Assembly (NCBI RefSeq): GCF_001545035.1
Contig: NZ_FCOJ02000030.1
Span: 1-64,000, forward strand
DNA: 64,000 nt
Source: Caballeronia glebae
Lineage (GTDB): Bacteria > Pseudomonadota > Gammaproteobacteria > Burkholderiales > Burkholderiaceae
Direction of reading: 5' to 3'
Both the position numbers and the translations under genes were made by a program. This document shows, in pieces, positions 42,294 through 51,383 of the stretch. The notes below the pieces were generated by a model. The model searched no databases, was not told the DNA's origin, and saw nothing but the letters and a program-made list of their open reading frames with translations. Position 1 is the stretch's first letter; every line of letters starts with the position of its first letter.

Positions 42294-43418
42294 CTAAGGC
42301 ACGAGCAGATCGCCCTGCCGCGCCGCGTCCTCGCCCGCGATGCGCGCCACCAGCATTCCCGCCGTCGCGAAGCGTGTCCAGTGCCGCGCGTACAGCACGC
42401 CTTCCGTTTGCGCGACGAGCGGCACGAGGCGGTCGTCGAGCGGATCGAGCACCTCGGCAATAACGTCGCCCGCGCGAATCTTCTCGCCAATTTCCCGTCG
42501 ATGCAGAATCACGCCCGACACCGGCGCCTGCACGTATTCGCATCCGGCGAGCGGCGTCGCGGGATGGCGCAACGGCGGCGGTTGCGGCGCATCGCCCGCG
42601 ATCGCGCCGATGTGCGTCAGGTAGTCGACGATCGCCTGCGCATCGCGCGCCGCCATCTCGTGCGACACGTCGCGCACGCCGCGCAGTTCGAGCGTGACGG
42701 ATCGCGCGCCCATCGGCACTGGAAAGCGCTCGGCGAACGCGTCACGCAGATAGCGCCACGCCGCCGTGCACGCCTCGTCGAACGGCTCGCCGCCCGACAC
42801 ATCCGAGAGCAATTGCGCCTCGCTGCCGAGATAGCGCGCGAGCGGCTCGATCGCGGGCCACGCGTGTGGCGTCGTGTAGAGATGCGCGACGGCTTCCCAG
42901 TCGCAATGCAGGTCGATCACGAGATCCGCGTCGCACGCGAGCTTCAACAGTTCGATGCGTTGCGATTCGAGTTCGGTCGCCGCTTCGAGCGCCGTCAAAT
43001 GATCGCGCAGCGCCGCGCGGATCAGCCGCGCGTTCTGCGTCGCGTCGCCCGTCAGCCGATGCTTGAGATCGACAGCCAGTTCCGCCCCGAACTCGGGAAA
43101 GCGCCGGTTGAAGTCCTGCCCCGAGCGCATCTCGAAGCGGCCCATGTGCGCGCCGAACCAGTGCTGATTCAATCCCGCCGGATTCGCGACCGGCACGAGG
43201 ACGACACACGCGTTCAGCTTCCCCGACGCCTCCAGTTCGGCGAAGCGCCGCTTCAAATACCACGCGACGACCATGCCGGGCAGTTCATCCGCGTGCAGCG
43301 ACGCCTGGATATAAACCTTGGACGATGCATCGCCGTCGTGCGGGCCGAACCGGTAACTCGTGATCGCGCGCCCGGTGCCGAGCGACGCGCCGACGAGCGG
43401 ATGGTGATGAACCTGCAT
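42294..43418 (-). CDS. Succinylglutamate desuccinylase/aspartoacylase-family zinc deacylase
   Basis: This 374-residue M14-like zinc enzyme hydrolyses an N-acyl amino acid or related compound. The zinc ligands appear as His and Glu in ASLHADELPG near residue 41 and His in VIDLHCDWEAV; the substrate arginine is in DFNRRFPEF. The C-terminal barrel has YVQAPVSGVILHRREIGEKIRAGDVIAEVLDPL, a biotinyl-like lid found in this family. The substrate is unknown. It is preceded upstream by the amino-acid binding protein gene (80 bases, same strand), although a terminator sits between, so co-transcription is doubtful. Confidence 0.88.
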   Translation of the reverse strand: MQVHHHPLVGASLGTGRAITSYRFGPHDGDASSKVYIQASLHADELPGMVVAWYLKRRFAELEASGKLNACVVLVPVANPAGLNQHWFGAHMGRFEMRSGQDFNRRFPEFGAELAVDLKHRLTGDATQNARLIRAALRDHLTALEAATELESQRIELLKLACDADLVIDLHCDWEAVAHLYTTPHAWPAIEPLARYLGSEAQLLSDVSGGEPFDEACTAAWRYLRDAFAERFPVPMGARSVTLELRGVRDVSHEMAARDAQAIVDYLTHIGAIAGDAPQPPPLRHPATPLAGCEYVQAPVSGVILHRREIGEKIRAGDVIAEVLDPLDDRLVPLVAQTEGVLYARHWTRFATAGMLVARIAGEDAARQGDLLVP

Positions 43419-43449
43419 CTTCGATTGGTCTCTCGTCGAAAGCGAAAAG

Positions 43450-43475
43450 AAAAGGCACCGCGAACGATGCCTTTT
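43450..43475 (-). terminator. Intrinsic terminator after amino-acid binding protein gene
   Basis: AAAAGGCA (43450-43457) and TGCCTTTT (43468-43475) form an 8-bp stem with a 10-base loop. On the minus strand the stem ends in TTTTCTTTT. It lies 24 bases after the stop of the binding-protein gene at 43499. Confidence 0.7.
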
Positions 43476-43498
43476 AGGTCTGCTGCGTGAAACGGCGA

Positions 43499-44287
43499 TT
43501 ACTGGATCGAGATATCCGTCTCGAAGTACTTCGCCATGATGCGCTTGAACGTGCCGTTCTTTTTGATCTCGACGAACGCGTTATTCAGGCCGTTCTTCAG
43601 ATCGGCGTCGCCCTTGCGCAGGCCGATAGCCGTGCCCGGACCGATGATCGCCTTATCTTCGACGATCGGCCCGACGAGCGCGAACGGCTTGCCCTGCGGC
43701 TTTTTCAGAAAGCCGATGGCGGCTTGCGCGGCGTCGGTGAACATCGCGTCGATGCGGCCCGCGACGAGATCGGTCTCGACCTGTTCCTGATCGCCGTAAG
43801 GCACGACCGTCACGCCTTGCGGCTCCCACTTCACTTTCGCGTAACGCTCCTGCACCGTGCCCTGCTCCACGCCGACGCGCTTGCCCTTCAATGCCTGCGG
43901 CGTCGGCAGGATGCCGGAGCCCGCGCGCGCGACGAGTTGCGCGTGCGTGTCGTAGAGCGGTTCGGTGAAATCGATCTGCTTCAGGCGCTCTTCGGTGATA
44001 CCCATGTCGGACAGCACGGCGTCGAACTTGCGCGCCTTGAGGCCGGGAATCATGCCGTCGAAATTGTTTTCGACCCACACGCACTTGACCTTCATCTGCG
44101 CGCAGAGCGCATTGCCGAGATCGATATCGAAGCCGGCGAGCTTGCCGTCGGCCTGCTTGGATTCGAACGGCGGATAAGACGGATCGACGGCGAAACGGAT
44201 CTGCGTGATTTCCTTGGCTTGCGCCGAGAACGAAACGGCGGCGAGTGCGGCAAGCATCGCGCACGATGCGGACTTCTTGAATGACAT
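43499..44287 (-). CDS. Amino-acid ABC transporter periplasmic binding protein (HisJ/ArgT-like)
   Basis: This 262-residue SBP family 3 protein has a signal peptide (MSFKKSASCAMLAALAAVSFSAQAKE) and the lysine/arginine/ornithine-binding hallmarks: IRFAVDPSYPPFESKQADGKLAGFDIDLGNALC, then GLKARKFDAVLSDMGITEERLKQIDFTEPLY. No permease or ATPase gene is adjacent, so it is an orphan binding protein that must use a transporter encoded elsewhere. AAGGA lies eight bases before ATG 44287. A terminator follows its stop. Confidence 0.92.
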   Translation of the reverse strand: MSFKKSASCAMLAALAAVSFSAQAKEITQIRFAVDPSYPPFESKQADGKLAGFDIDLGNALCAQMKVKCVWVENNFDGMIPGLKARKFDAVLSDMGITEERLKQIDFTEPLYDTHAQLVARAGSGILPTPQALKGKRVGVEQGTVQERYAKVKWEPQGVTVVPYGDQEQVETDLVAGRIDAMFTDAAQAAIGFLKKPQGKPFALVGPIVEDKAIIGPGTAIGLRKGDADLKNGLNNAFVEIKKNGTFKRIMAKYFETDISIQ

Positions 44288-44390
44288 GCTTTTCCTTCAG
44301 GACTTTCGATGAGAGCGCGAAACGTCGCGCGCGGACGCGCAAAAAACCGTGAATGGTAACAAAACCACACGATTCGCCGGACGACGCGCG

Positions 44391-45485
44391 TCAAGGCACG
44401 ACTGAAAGAAACAGGAAAGCCGCGAAGATCACGAGATGGACGACGCCTTGCAGAACCGTCGAGCGGCCCGTGCCGAGCGTGATGACGGAAACGAGCAAGG
44501 TGAGCGCGAGCATGACGATTTCCTTGGGCGCGAGCCCGAGCGAAATCGGCTGGCCCATGAAGATCGACACGACCGCCACCGCCGGAATGGTCAGGCCGAT
44601 GCTCGCGAGCGCCGAGCCGAGCGCGAGATTCAGGCTCGTCTGCAGCCGGTTCAGGCGGGCCGCGCGCAAGGCGGCGAGCCCTTCGGGCAGCAGCACGAGC
44701 GCGGCGATCACGACGCCGACGACGGCCTCGGGCGCGCCGGCTGCCGCGACGCCCGCTTCCACCGCGGGCGACAGCAGCTTCGCCAACCCGACCACCGACA
44801 CCAGCGAAAGCACCAGAAAGATGAGCGCGGTCCACGCCTCGCGGAGGCTCGGCGGCGGTGCGTGCGGCACTTCGTCTTCGCCCTCGGTGTTGGCCGCGAC
44901 CGGCGGGATGGACTGCAGGAAGTAATCGCGATGGCGGATCGTCTGCACGAACACGAACGTCACGTACAGCACGAGCGAAATCACGCCGACGAAAATCAGT
45001 TGCGACGTCGAAAGCGCCGGACCGACGACCGTGCTTGTGAAATTCGGCAAAACCAGCGTGAGCACGGAAAGCGCGCAAAGAATCGCGAGCGCGGCGCTCG
45101 CGCCTTGCAACTGAAAGTCCTGCACGTGATGCCGCAAGCCGCCGACGAGCAGACACAGGCCGACGATCGCGCAACTGCAGATCATGATCGCGGCGAACAC
45201 GGTGTCGCGCGCGAGGCCGGCTTTCTCCGGACCGCCCGAGAGCATCACGGAGACGATCAACGCGACCTCGATCACCGTGACGGCGACCGCCAGCACCAGC
45301 GTGCCGAACGGCTCGCCGACGCGATGTGCGACCACTTCGGCGTGATGCACGGCCGCGAACACGGCGAACGCGAGCGCGACGGCCGCGAGCACGATCAGCG
45401 CGTTGCTATGAATGACGGCGGTCGCGGCGAGTACGACAAGCGCGAGAATCGGGGAAACGAGGGTCCAGTCCAGCTTGAATTTCAT
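44391..45485 (-). CDS. ChaA-type calcium/sodium:proton antiporter
   Basis: This 364-residue inner membrane exchanger has about 11 helices. CaCA/ChaA signatures are VAVTVIEVALIVSVMLSG in the first repeat and VLLPEGLAALRAARLNRLQTSLNLALGSALASIGLTIPAV in the second, each with the conserved acidic and polar residues of the ion site. It exports Ca2+ or Na+ in exchange for protons, useful at alkaline pH or high salt. GGAG lies eight bases before ATG 45485; the frame continues upstream to 45665 only as a shadow. It is divergent from the GGDEF gene at 45754. Confidence 0.9.
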   Translation of the reverse strand: MKFKLDWTLVSPILALVVLAATAVIHSNALIVLAAVALAFAVFAAVHHAEVVAHRVGEPFGTLVLAVAVTVIEVALIVSVMLSGGPEKAGLARDTVFAAIMICSCAIVGLCLLVGGLRHHVQDFQLQGASAALAILCALSVLTLVLPNFTSTVVGPALSTSQLIFVGVISLVLYVTFVFVQTIRHRDYFLQSIPPVAANTEGEDEVPHAPPPSLREAWTALIFLVLSLVSVVGLAKLLSPAVEAGVAAAGAPEAVVGVVIAALVLLPEGLAALRAARLNRLQTSLNLALGSALASIGLTIPAVAVVSIFMGQPISLGLAPKEIVMLALTLLVSVITLGTGRSTVLQGVVHLVIFAAFLFLSVVP

Positions 45486-45753
45486 CGGCGCTCCAGGCGG
45501 ATTGGGTAAATGGGATCGTCGGCTCATGCGATGTGGCCGCAAGGTCGCTAAAAATTGCGCCGAATGCGTCGGACCTGCGCGAGCGCTGCGCGTGCGAAAG
45601 AATTGCCGTGACAAAGGGCCGCAGTCCATCGGCATGATAGCGAAAACGCGGCCGCGCGCGTTCACTCGCGCGCCCGGACGTCAAGCGAACGAAACAACTG
45701 CGCAATTGTCGGAAAATAAAGCTTTCAGCGGTCACGCCCAAGTACGGAGACAC

Positions 45754-46728
45754 ATGCTCGTCGCACCGACACCCGAGAACGAATCTGCCCGCCTCGCCAC
45801 CTTGCGCACGCTCGGCATCCTCGACACGCCGGCCGAAGAACGCTTCGACCGGCTGACACGCCTCGCGCGCCGCCTTTTCGACGTGCCGATCGCGCTCGTC
45901 TCGCTCATCGACGAAAACAGGCAGTGGTTCAAGTCGTGCGCGGGTCTCGGCGTGCAGGAAACCTCGCGCGACATTTCGTTCTGCGGACACGCGATCCTGC
46001 ATGACGACGTCTTCGTGATTCCCGACGCCCGCGCCGACATGCGCTTTCACGACAATCCGCTCGTCACGGGCGATCCGGGCATCCGATTCTACGCGGGCCA
46101 GCCGCTCATGGTGCCCAACGGCAGCAAGCTCGGCACGCTCTGCCTCATCGACACGCGCCCGCGCGAACTCGACGGCGAAGAGCGCGGCTTGTTGCGCGAC
46201 CTCGCGCATATCGCGGAGAAGGAGATTGCGGCGATCGAACTCGCGACCGTCGACGAGTTGACGCTGATCGCGAACCGGCGCGGCTTCGAGGCGCTCGCGC
46301 AGCACGCGCTGAACGTCTGCACGCGCCTGGGCCGCGACGCGTCGCTGCTGTTTTTCGATCTCGACGATTTCAAGCGCATCAACGACACGTTCGGTCACGC
46401 CGAAGGCGATCGCGCGCTCGTGACCTTCGCCGCCGCGTTGCGCGAGTCGCTGCGGGACAGCGATGTGATCGGCCGTCTGGGCGGCGACGAGTTCGTCGCG
46501 CTTCTGACCGACGCCCGCGAAGACGAAACGCGCCACGCGCTCGAACGGCTACGCGCGGCGCTCGCGGCCAGCAACGCGGTATCGGCGCGGCGCTATCGGA
46601 TTCGCTTCAGCGTCGGGCAGACGCAGTTCGATGTCGGCGAACATACGTCGGTGATCGACCTGCTCGCGGCGAGCGACGGCAAGATGTACGCGCACAAGGC
46701 CGCGCGAAAGAGCGACCCGGCGCGCTAG
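45754..46728 (+). CDS. GAF-GGDEF diguanylate cyclase
   Basis: This 324-residue soluble protein has an N-terminal GAF sensor domain (residues 10-150; RLATLRTLGILDTPAEERFDRLTRLARRLFDVP, FKSCAGLG, RDISFCGHAI) and a C-terminal GGDEF domain. The active site reads GRLGGDEFVALL and is intact. An RDSD motif five residues upstream fits the RxxD inhibitory site for c-di-GMP. It should make c-di-GMP in response to a signal bound by the GAF domain. The SD CGGAGA precedes ATG 45754. The window also contains a PilZ receptor gene at 53583. Confidence 0.93.
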   Translation: MLVAPTPENESARLATLRTLGILDTPAEERFDRLTRLARRLFDVPIALVSLIDENRQWFKSCAGLGVQETSRDISFCGHAILHDDVFVIPDARADMRFHDNPLVTGDPGIRFYAGQPLMVPNGSKLGTLCLIDTRPRELDGEERGLLRDLAHIAEKEIAAIELATVDELTLIANRRGFEALAQHALNVCTRLGRDASLLFFDLDDFKRINDTFGHAEGDRALVTFAAALRESLRDSDVIGRLGGDEFVALLTDAREDETRHALERLRAALAASNAVSARRYRIRFSVGQTQFDVGEHTSVIDLLAASDGKMYAHKAARKSDPAR

Positions 46729-46734
46729 CACGCC

Positions 46735-48051
46735 TCACTCGCTGCCGCTCTCGCGGAAGTAGAGACGGCGCGGCAGACCCCACACGATGAGCATCGCGCC
46801 GAGCAGACACGCGAACGCGATCGCGTAGAGACCGGGCGTCGCGCTGCCGGTCATCGTCTTCACTTTGCCGACCATGTACGGGCTGATGATGCCGCCGAAC
46901 TGCCCGACCGAGTTGATGAGCGCGATGCCGCTCGCCGCCGCGATGCCGCTGAGAAAGCGCGTCGGCAAAATCCAGAACAGCCCGAGCGACGTGATGATGC
47001 CCGCCGCCGCGATCGTGAGGCCGATCACGAGCATTACCGTGTTCGTCGGAAAGAAGCCGCACAGCACATAACCGACGGTGCCCGCGAGCGCGCACGCGCC
47101 GAGATGCCAGCGCCGTTCGCCGGTGCGGTCCGAATGCTTGCCGATCAGAATCATGCTGATGCCCGCCACCGCGTAAGGCAGCATCGAAATCAGGCCGATC
47201 GTGAACGGGTCGCTCGTGCCGGCCGTTTTGACGAGTTGCGGCATCCAGAAGACGAGCCCGTAAATGCCCATCGCGAGAAACAGATAGATGAGCGCCATGA
47301 CGAGCGTTACCGGCTCGCTGAATGCGGCCTTCAGCGAATGGACTTCGCCTACTTTCGGATCGCGCGCGAGTTGCGCTTTGAGCGCGCGCTTTTCGTCGGC
47401 GTCGAGCCATTTCGCGTGATCGACGTCGTCATCGACGAACGCGAGCACCACGAAACCGAGCAGCACCGACGGAATGCCTTCGAGCAGAAAGAGCCATTGC
47501 CAGCCTGGCATGCCGTAGAGGCCATCGCAGAACTTCATGATCGCGCCCGACAGCGGACTGCCGATGATCCCGCACAGCGCGATCGACGCCATGAAGAACG
47601 AGTTGATGCGCCCGCGCCGCGACGACGGAAACCACTTCGTGAAGAAGTACAGCGCGCCCGGCACGAAGCCCGCTTCGAGCGCGCCGATCAGAAAGCGCAG
47701 CACGTAGAACCACGTCGCGGTGTGCACGAACATCATGCACGCCGACGCGATGCCCCACGTGATCATGATGCGCGCGATCCAGCGCTTCGCCCCGACGCGA
47801 TGCAACACGATGTTGCTCGGCACCTCGAAGAGAAAATAGCCGACGAAAAACACGCTCGCGCCGAAGCCGTACATCGCGTCGGAGAAGCCGAGTTCGCTTT
47901 GCATCTGCAACTTCGCGAAGCTGATGTTGATGCGGTCGAGATATGAAAACACGAAGCACGCGACGAACAGCGGCACGAAACGCCAGAACACCTTGCGGTA
48001 AATCTGGGCGTCGTCGTGTGCGGCGGCGCGCGGGGCGGCGATGGAATCCAC
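46735..48051 (-). CDS. MFS transporter, anion:cation symporter family
   Basis: This 438-residue inner membrane carrier has 12 helices. It resembles the ACS family (hexuronate, galactonate, tartrate and phthalate carriers): FSYLDRINISFAKLQMQSELGFSDAMYGFGASVFFVGYFLFEVPSN is the family N-terminal signature, and ALEAGFVPGALYFFTKWFPSSRRGRINSFF is the helix 4-5 loop. It is third in an operon with the FAH hydrolase and SDR, so the substrate is likely an aldonate or sugar acid, perhaps L-fuconate. The start is GTG 48051, with AAGGAG ten bases upstream. Confidence 0.9.
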   Translation of the reverse strand: MDSIAAPRAAAHDDAQIYRKVFWRFVPLFVACFVFSYLDRINISFAKLQMQSELGFSDAMYGFGASVFFVGYFLFEVPSNIVLHRVGAKRWIARIMITWGIASACMMFVHTATWFYVLRFLIGALEAGFVPGALYFFTKWFPSSRRGRINSFFMASIALCGIIGSPLSGAIMKFCDGLYGMPGWQWLFLLEGIPSVLLGFVVLAFVDDDVDHAKWLDADEKRALKAQLARDPKVGEVHSLKAAFSEPVTLVMALIYLFLAMGIYGLVFWMPQLVKTAGTSDPFTIGLISMLPYAVAGISMILIGKHSDRTGERRWHLGACALAGTVGYVLCGFFPTNTVMLVIGLTIAAAGIITSLGLFWILPTRFLSGIAAASGIALINSVGQFGGIISPYMVGKVKTMTGSATPGLYAIAFACLLGAMLIVWGLPRRLYFRESGSE

Positions 48052-48097
48052 GGTACTTGTCTCCTTGCTTTGCTTTGTTATGTGCCGTCTGCGGGTT

Positions 48098-48841
48098 TCA
48101 GTAAGTCGCGCGTCCTCCGGAAAGATCGAACACCGCGCCCGTCGTGAACGAGTTCTCCGACGACACGAGGAACGCGACCATCGACGCGATCTCGTTCACT
48201 TCGACGAAGCGCCCGCGCGGAATCTTCGACAGCATGTAGTCGATGTGTTCCTGCTTCATCTGCTCGAAGATTTTCGTGCGCGCGGCGGCCGGCGTCACCG
48301 CGTTCACCGCGATGTCGAGCCCGGCCGTTTCCTTGCCGAGGCTCTTCGTCAGCGCGATTACGCCCGCCTTCGCCGCGCTGTACGCCGACGCGTTCGGATT
48401 GCCTTCCTTGCCCGCGATCGACGCAATATTGACGATGCGCCCATAGCCGCGCGCGATCATCGTCCTGACAATGGCCTGATTCACATGGAACGCGGCGTTG
48501 AGATCGACGTCGATCACGCGCGACCATTCTTCCGGCGCGTAATCGGCAACCGTCGCATTCGCGCCCGCGATGCCAGCGCTATGCACGAGCACGTCGATTT
48601 GCCCGAAGCGTTCCTGCGTGCGCGACGTGGCTTCGATAACCGCATCGCGATCGGTCAGATCGACGAGCACGGTTTGCACGTCGCCCAGACGAGCGCGCGC
48701 CTCGGACAACGCGCCTTCGTCGCGATCCCACAGCGCGACGCGCGCGCCGCCTTCGAAGAGACGCTGCGCCACCGCGTAACCGATGCCCTGCGCGCCGCCC
48801 GTCACGACAGCCGCGCGATTCGTGAAGTCGTATCGGTTCAT
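48098..48841 (-). CDS. SDR dehydrogenase of a sugar-acid pathway
   Basis: This 247-residue short-chain dehydrogenase has the cofactor motif TGGAQGIGYAVAQRL, HSAGIAG, the catalytic SIAGKEGNPNASAYSAAKAG and a FabG-type C-terminus (FTTGAVFDLSGG). It resembles 2-keto-3-deoxy-L-fuconate or L-rhamnonate 4-dehydrogenases, which feed the diketo acid to a FAH hydrolase such as the gene overlapping upstream by four bases (ATGA). The order FAH, SDR, MFS supports a non-phosphorylative L-fucose-, L-rhamnose- or L-arabinose-like route. The exact sugar acid is unproven. Confidence 0.85.
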   Translation of the reverse strand: MNRYDFTNRAAVVTGGAQGIGYAVAQRLFEGGARVALWDRDEGALSEARARLGDVQTVLVDLTDRDAVIEATSRTQERFGQIDVLVHSAGIAGANATVADYAPEEWSRVIDVDLNAAFHVNQAIVRTMIARGYGRIVNIASIAGKEGNPNASAYSAAKAGVIALTKSLGKETAGLDIAVNAVTPAAARTKIFEQMKQEHIDYMLSKIPRGRFVEVNEIASMVAFLVSSENSFTTGAVFDLSGGRATY

Positions 48842-49683
48842 GCGTCCACCGTGCGTTGGCGTTGTTCGCCGAGACCTTCGATGCCGAGCCGCATCGTTTG
48901 CCCCGCGTGCAGATAGACCGCTTGCGGCTTCTGCCCCATGCCGACGCCCGGCGGCGTGCCGGTCGAGATGACATCGCCCGGTTGCAGGCTCATGAAGCGC
49001 GAAAGATAAGCGACGATCTCGCCGACCTTGAAGATCATGGTGCCGGTGTTGCCGTTCTGATAGCGCTTGCCGTCCACTTCGAGCCAGAGCGGGAGTTTGT
49101 GCGGATCGGGCACTTCGTCGGCGGTGACGAGCCACGGACCGATCGGGCCGAACGTGTCGCAGCCCTTGCCCTTGTCCCAGGTGCCGCCACGCTCGATCTG
49201 ATACTCGCGCTCGGACACGTCGTTGATCACGCAATAGCCGGCGACGTGGCTCATCGCGTCGGCTTCGTCGATGTACGCGCCGCCCTTGCCGATCACGACG
49301 CCCAGTTCCACTTCCCAGTCGGTCTTTTTCGAGCCGCGCGGAATGCGCACGTCGTCGTTCGGGCCGACGACCGCCGAGAGCCACTTGTTGAACACGACCG
49401 GCTCCGACGGCACGGGCAGATTCGATTCCGCCGCGTGATCGGCGTAGTTCAGACCGATGCAGATGAACTTGCCGATGCGCCCGACACACGGCCCGATGCG
49501 CTCGCCCGACGGCACGATCGGCAGCGTCGACGGATCGAGCTTCGCGAGACGCGCGAGCGATTCGGGCAAAAGAGCGTCGCCCGCAATGTCGCCGATGACA
49601 CCGGACAGGTCGCGGATCGCGCCGTTGGAATCGAGAATGCCGGGTTTTTCCTGCCCGGGCGCGCCATATCGCAGCAGCTTCAT
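48838..49683 (-). CDS. Fumarylacetoacetate hydrolase-family, diketo-sugar-acid hydrolase
   Basis: This 281-residue FAH-fold enzyme has the signature FICIGLNYADHAAE near residue 83, the metal-binding Glu residues in WEVELGVVIGKGG, and the closing STGTPPGVGMGQKP. In sugar-acid operons such proteins hydrolyse 2,4-diketo-3-deoxy-L-fuconate or related diketo acids to pyruvate and an aldehyde or acid. ATG 49683 begins MKLLRYGAPGQEKPG, the family start. It is first in the FAH-SDR-MFS operon and divergent from a LysR gene; an inverted repeat lies between. Confidence 0.9.
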   Translation of the reverse strand: MKLLRYGAPGQEKPGILDSNGAIRDLSGVIGDIAGDALLPESLARLAKLDPSTLPIVPSGERIGPCVGRIGKFICIGLNYADHAAESNLPVPSEPVVFNKWLSAVVGPNDDVRIPRGSKKTDWEVELGVVIGKGGAYIDEADAMSHVAGYCVINDVSEREYQIERGGTWDKGKGCDTFGPIGPWLVTADEVPDPHKLPLWLEVDGKRYQNGNTGTMIFKVGEIVAYLSRFMSLQPGDVISTGTPPGVGMGQKPQAVYLHAGQTMRLGIEGLGEQRQRTVDA

Positions 49684-49769
49684 GAGTCGTGTTTCCCTTG
49701 ACGGTTGAACGGAAACCCACAATGTAGAGAAGCCGCTCGCGCCTGGATAATGAAAGCTGCTGCCGAGGC

Positions 49770-49786
49770 GATAACTTTCCGTTATC
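49770..49786. promoter_or_regulatory. LysR-type operator
   Basis: GATAAC (49770-49775) and GTTATC (49781-49786) form a perfect inverted repeat around TTTCC. It contains a T-N11-A core and lies 87 bases from the FAH start and 30 from the LysR start. This is the expected place for LysR autorepression and activation of the divergent operon. Confidence 0.7.
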
Positions 49787-49815
49787 TTCTCGTCGTCCCT
49801 TAGTCCTTTTCACTC

Positions 49816-50754
49816 ATGCTGCCGAATGCCGATTCCATCGCCGCGCGCCTGCGGCTCAAGCAACTGCGCCTCTTGATCGCGCTCGACGATCACGGCTCGC
49901 TGCATCGCGCCGCCGACGAAATGGCGCTCACGCAGCCCGGCGCGACCAAGGCGCTGCGCGAGATCGAAGCGACGCTCGGCGCGACGCTCTTCACGCGCTC
50001 GGCGCAGGGCATCGAGCCGAACGAACTCGGGCGCTGCGTGATCCGCTATGCGCGCCTGATCCACATGGACGTCGCGCACTTGCGCGAGGAAATGGCGGGG
50101 ATTCTGCAAGGCACGGGCGGGCGGCTCGCGATCGGCGCGATCACGGGCGCGGTCTCGGGCGTGCTCGTCGATGCACTTGCGCGCCTGCGCGAGCGGCAGC
50201 CCCTGCTTACCGTCGAAGTGGTCGAAGACACGAGCGCGCGTCTGCTCGCGCTGCTGGATCAGGGCCGGCTCGACGTCGCCATCTGCCGGGCGAGCGTCGC
50301 GCGCCAGCCAGATCATTACCACTATGTCGAGTTGCGCGATGAGCCGCTCGCGATCGTCGCGGGCGTCGCGCATGCGCTCACCGATGCGCCGCGCGTCGAA
50401 CTGAGCGAGCTGGCGTCGAGCCGCTGGATCGTCTATCCGGCCATCATGCCGATTCGCAGCCTCTACGAGCGTGAGTTCAAGGAAGCGGGGCTGCCGCTGC
50501 CCTTGCATCCGATCGAAACGGCCTCGACCATCACGACCGTTCTGCTGCTGCAACGCGACCCGACGCTCGTCGCGATGATGCCGCTCGACATGGCGACGTT
50601 TCTCGCCGCACACGGGCTCGCGAAGCGGCTCGCCATCGCGGTGCGCTCGCGCACGGAGCCGTATGGCGTCGTGACGAGGAAAGGCGTGGCGCTGACGGCG
50701 CCCGCGCGGCTCATCATCGAAGAACTCACGCGCGAAAAAAACGCGGACGGCTAA
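49816..50754 (+). CDS. LysR-family regulator (GbpR-like)
   Basis: This 312-residue regulator has an N-terminal helix-turn-helix (LRLLIALDDHGSLHRAADEMALTQPGATKALREIEATLGATLFTRSAQG) and an effector-binding domain starting near residue 95 (GRLAIGAITGAVSGVLVDALARLRERQP). The form resembles GbpR/CbbR-like regulators of sugar uptake and catabolism. It is divergent from the FAH-SDR-MFS operon across a perfect LysR operator, so it probably controls that operon in response to a sugar-acid intermediate. A bidirectional terminator overlaps its last codons. Confidence 0.9.
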   Translation: MLPNADSIAARLRLKQLRLLIALDDHGSLHRAADEMALTQPGATKALREIEATLGATLFTRSAQGIEPNELGRCVIRYARLIHMDVAHLREEMAGILQGTGGRLAIGAITGAVSGVLVDALARLRERQPLLTVEVVEDTSARLLALLDQGRLDVAICRASVARQPDHYHYVELRDEPLAIVAGVAHALTDAPRVELSELASSRWIVYPAIMPIRSLYEREFKEAGLPLPLHPIETASTITTVLLLQRDPTLVAMMPLDMATFLAAHGLAKRLAIAVRSRTEPYGVVTRKGVALTAPARLIIEELTREKNADG

Positions 50755-50768
50755 TGTGCCCGTCCGCG
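50742..50768. terminator. Bidirectional terminator overlapping LysR gene end
   Basis: CGCGGACGG (50742-50750) and CCGTCCGCG (50760-50768) form a perfect 9-bp stem; the LysR stop TAA is in the loop. A T-rich tail follows on the right (CTTTCTCTTTT) and an A7 run on the left. It ends both the LysR and the convergent osmC transcripts. Confidence 0.88.
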
Positions 50769-50793
50769 CTTTCTCTTTTGATCGCCGTGCCGG

Positions 50794-51225
50794 TCACGAC
50801 ACCAGGTCGGCATTCAACGTGATCTTCGCGTTGCCCGCGAACAGCTTCGACACCGGGCAACCTTCTTTCGCGGCCTGCGCGGCCTTGTCGAAAGCGGCTT
50901 TGTCGGCGCCGGGAATCTTCGCCTTCAGATCGAGCTGGCACGCGGTGATCGTGAAGCCGTCGCCGTCCTTGTCGAGCGTCACCGTGGATTTCGTTTCGAG
51001 GCTCTCGGCCTTCAGGCCCGCCAATTCGAGTTGCAGCGAGAGCGCCATCGTGAAGCAGCCCGCGTGCGCCGCCCCGATCAGTTCTTCCGGATTCGTGCCC
51101 GGACCTTCCTCGAAGCGCGACTTGAAGCCATACGGCGCCTCGTTGAGCACGCCGGTTTGCGTCGAGATGAAACCCTTGCCGTCCTTGATGCCGCCGCTCC
51201 ATTTTGCCGATGCTGTCTTTTGCAC
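50794..51225 (-). CDS. osmC: OsmC-family peroxiredoxin-like protein
   Basis: This 143-residue thiol peroxidase protects against organic hydroperoxides during osmotic and oxidative stress. The two catalytic cysteines are in AHAGCFTMALS near residue 50 and EGCPVSKLF near residue 123; TNPEELIGAAHAGC is the OsmC signature. The start GTG 51225 has GGAG at good distance and gives the usual 143-residue length; the frame to 51354 is not coding. It is divergent from the DadA-like oxidase gene with a 158-base gap. Confidence 0.93.
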   Translation of the reverse strand: MQKTASAKWSGGIKDGKGFISTQTGVLNEAPYGFKSRFEEGPGTNPEELIGAAHAGCFTMALSLQLELAGLKAESLETKSTVTLDKDGDGFTITACQLDLKAKIPGADKAAFDKAAQAAKEGCPVSKLFAGNAKITLNADLVS

Positions 51226-51383
51226 GAGAGTTCTCCCGAAGATGAAGTGGAACTGACACGATCCGCACGCGCCGTGCCCGGTCCGGCGCACTTCGATAGC
51301 CCGGGCGGTTGCATCGTAGCCGATCGCGCGAGCGGGTGCAGCGGGGCTGCGCATTGGATATCATCGCCCACTCGCGATTGCCG

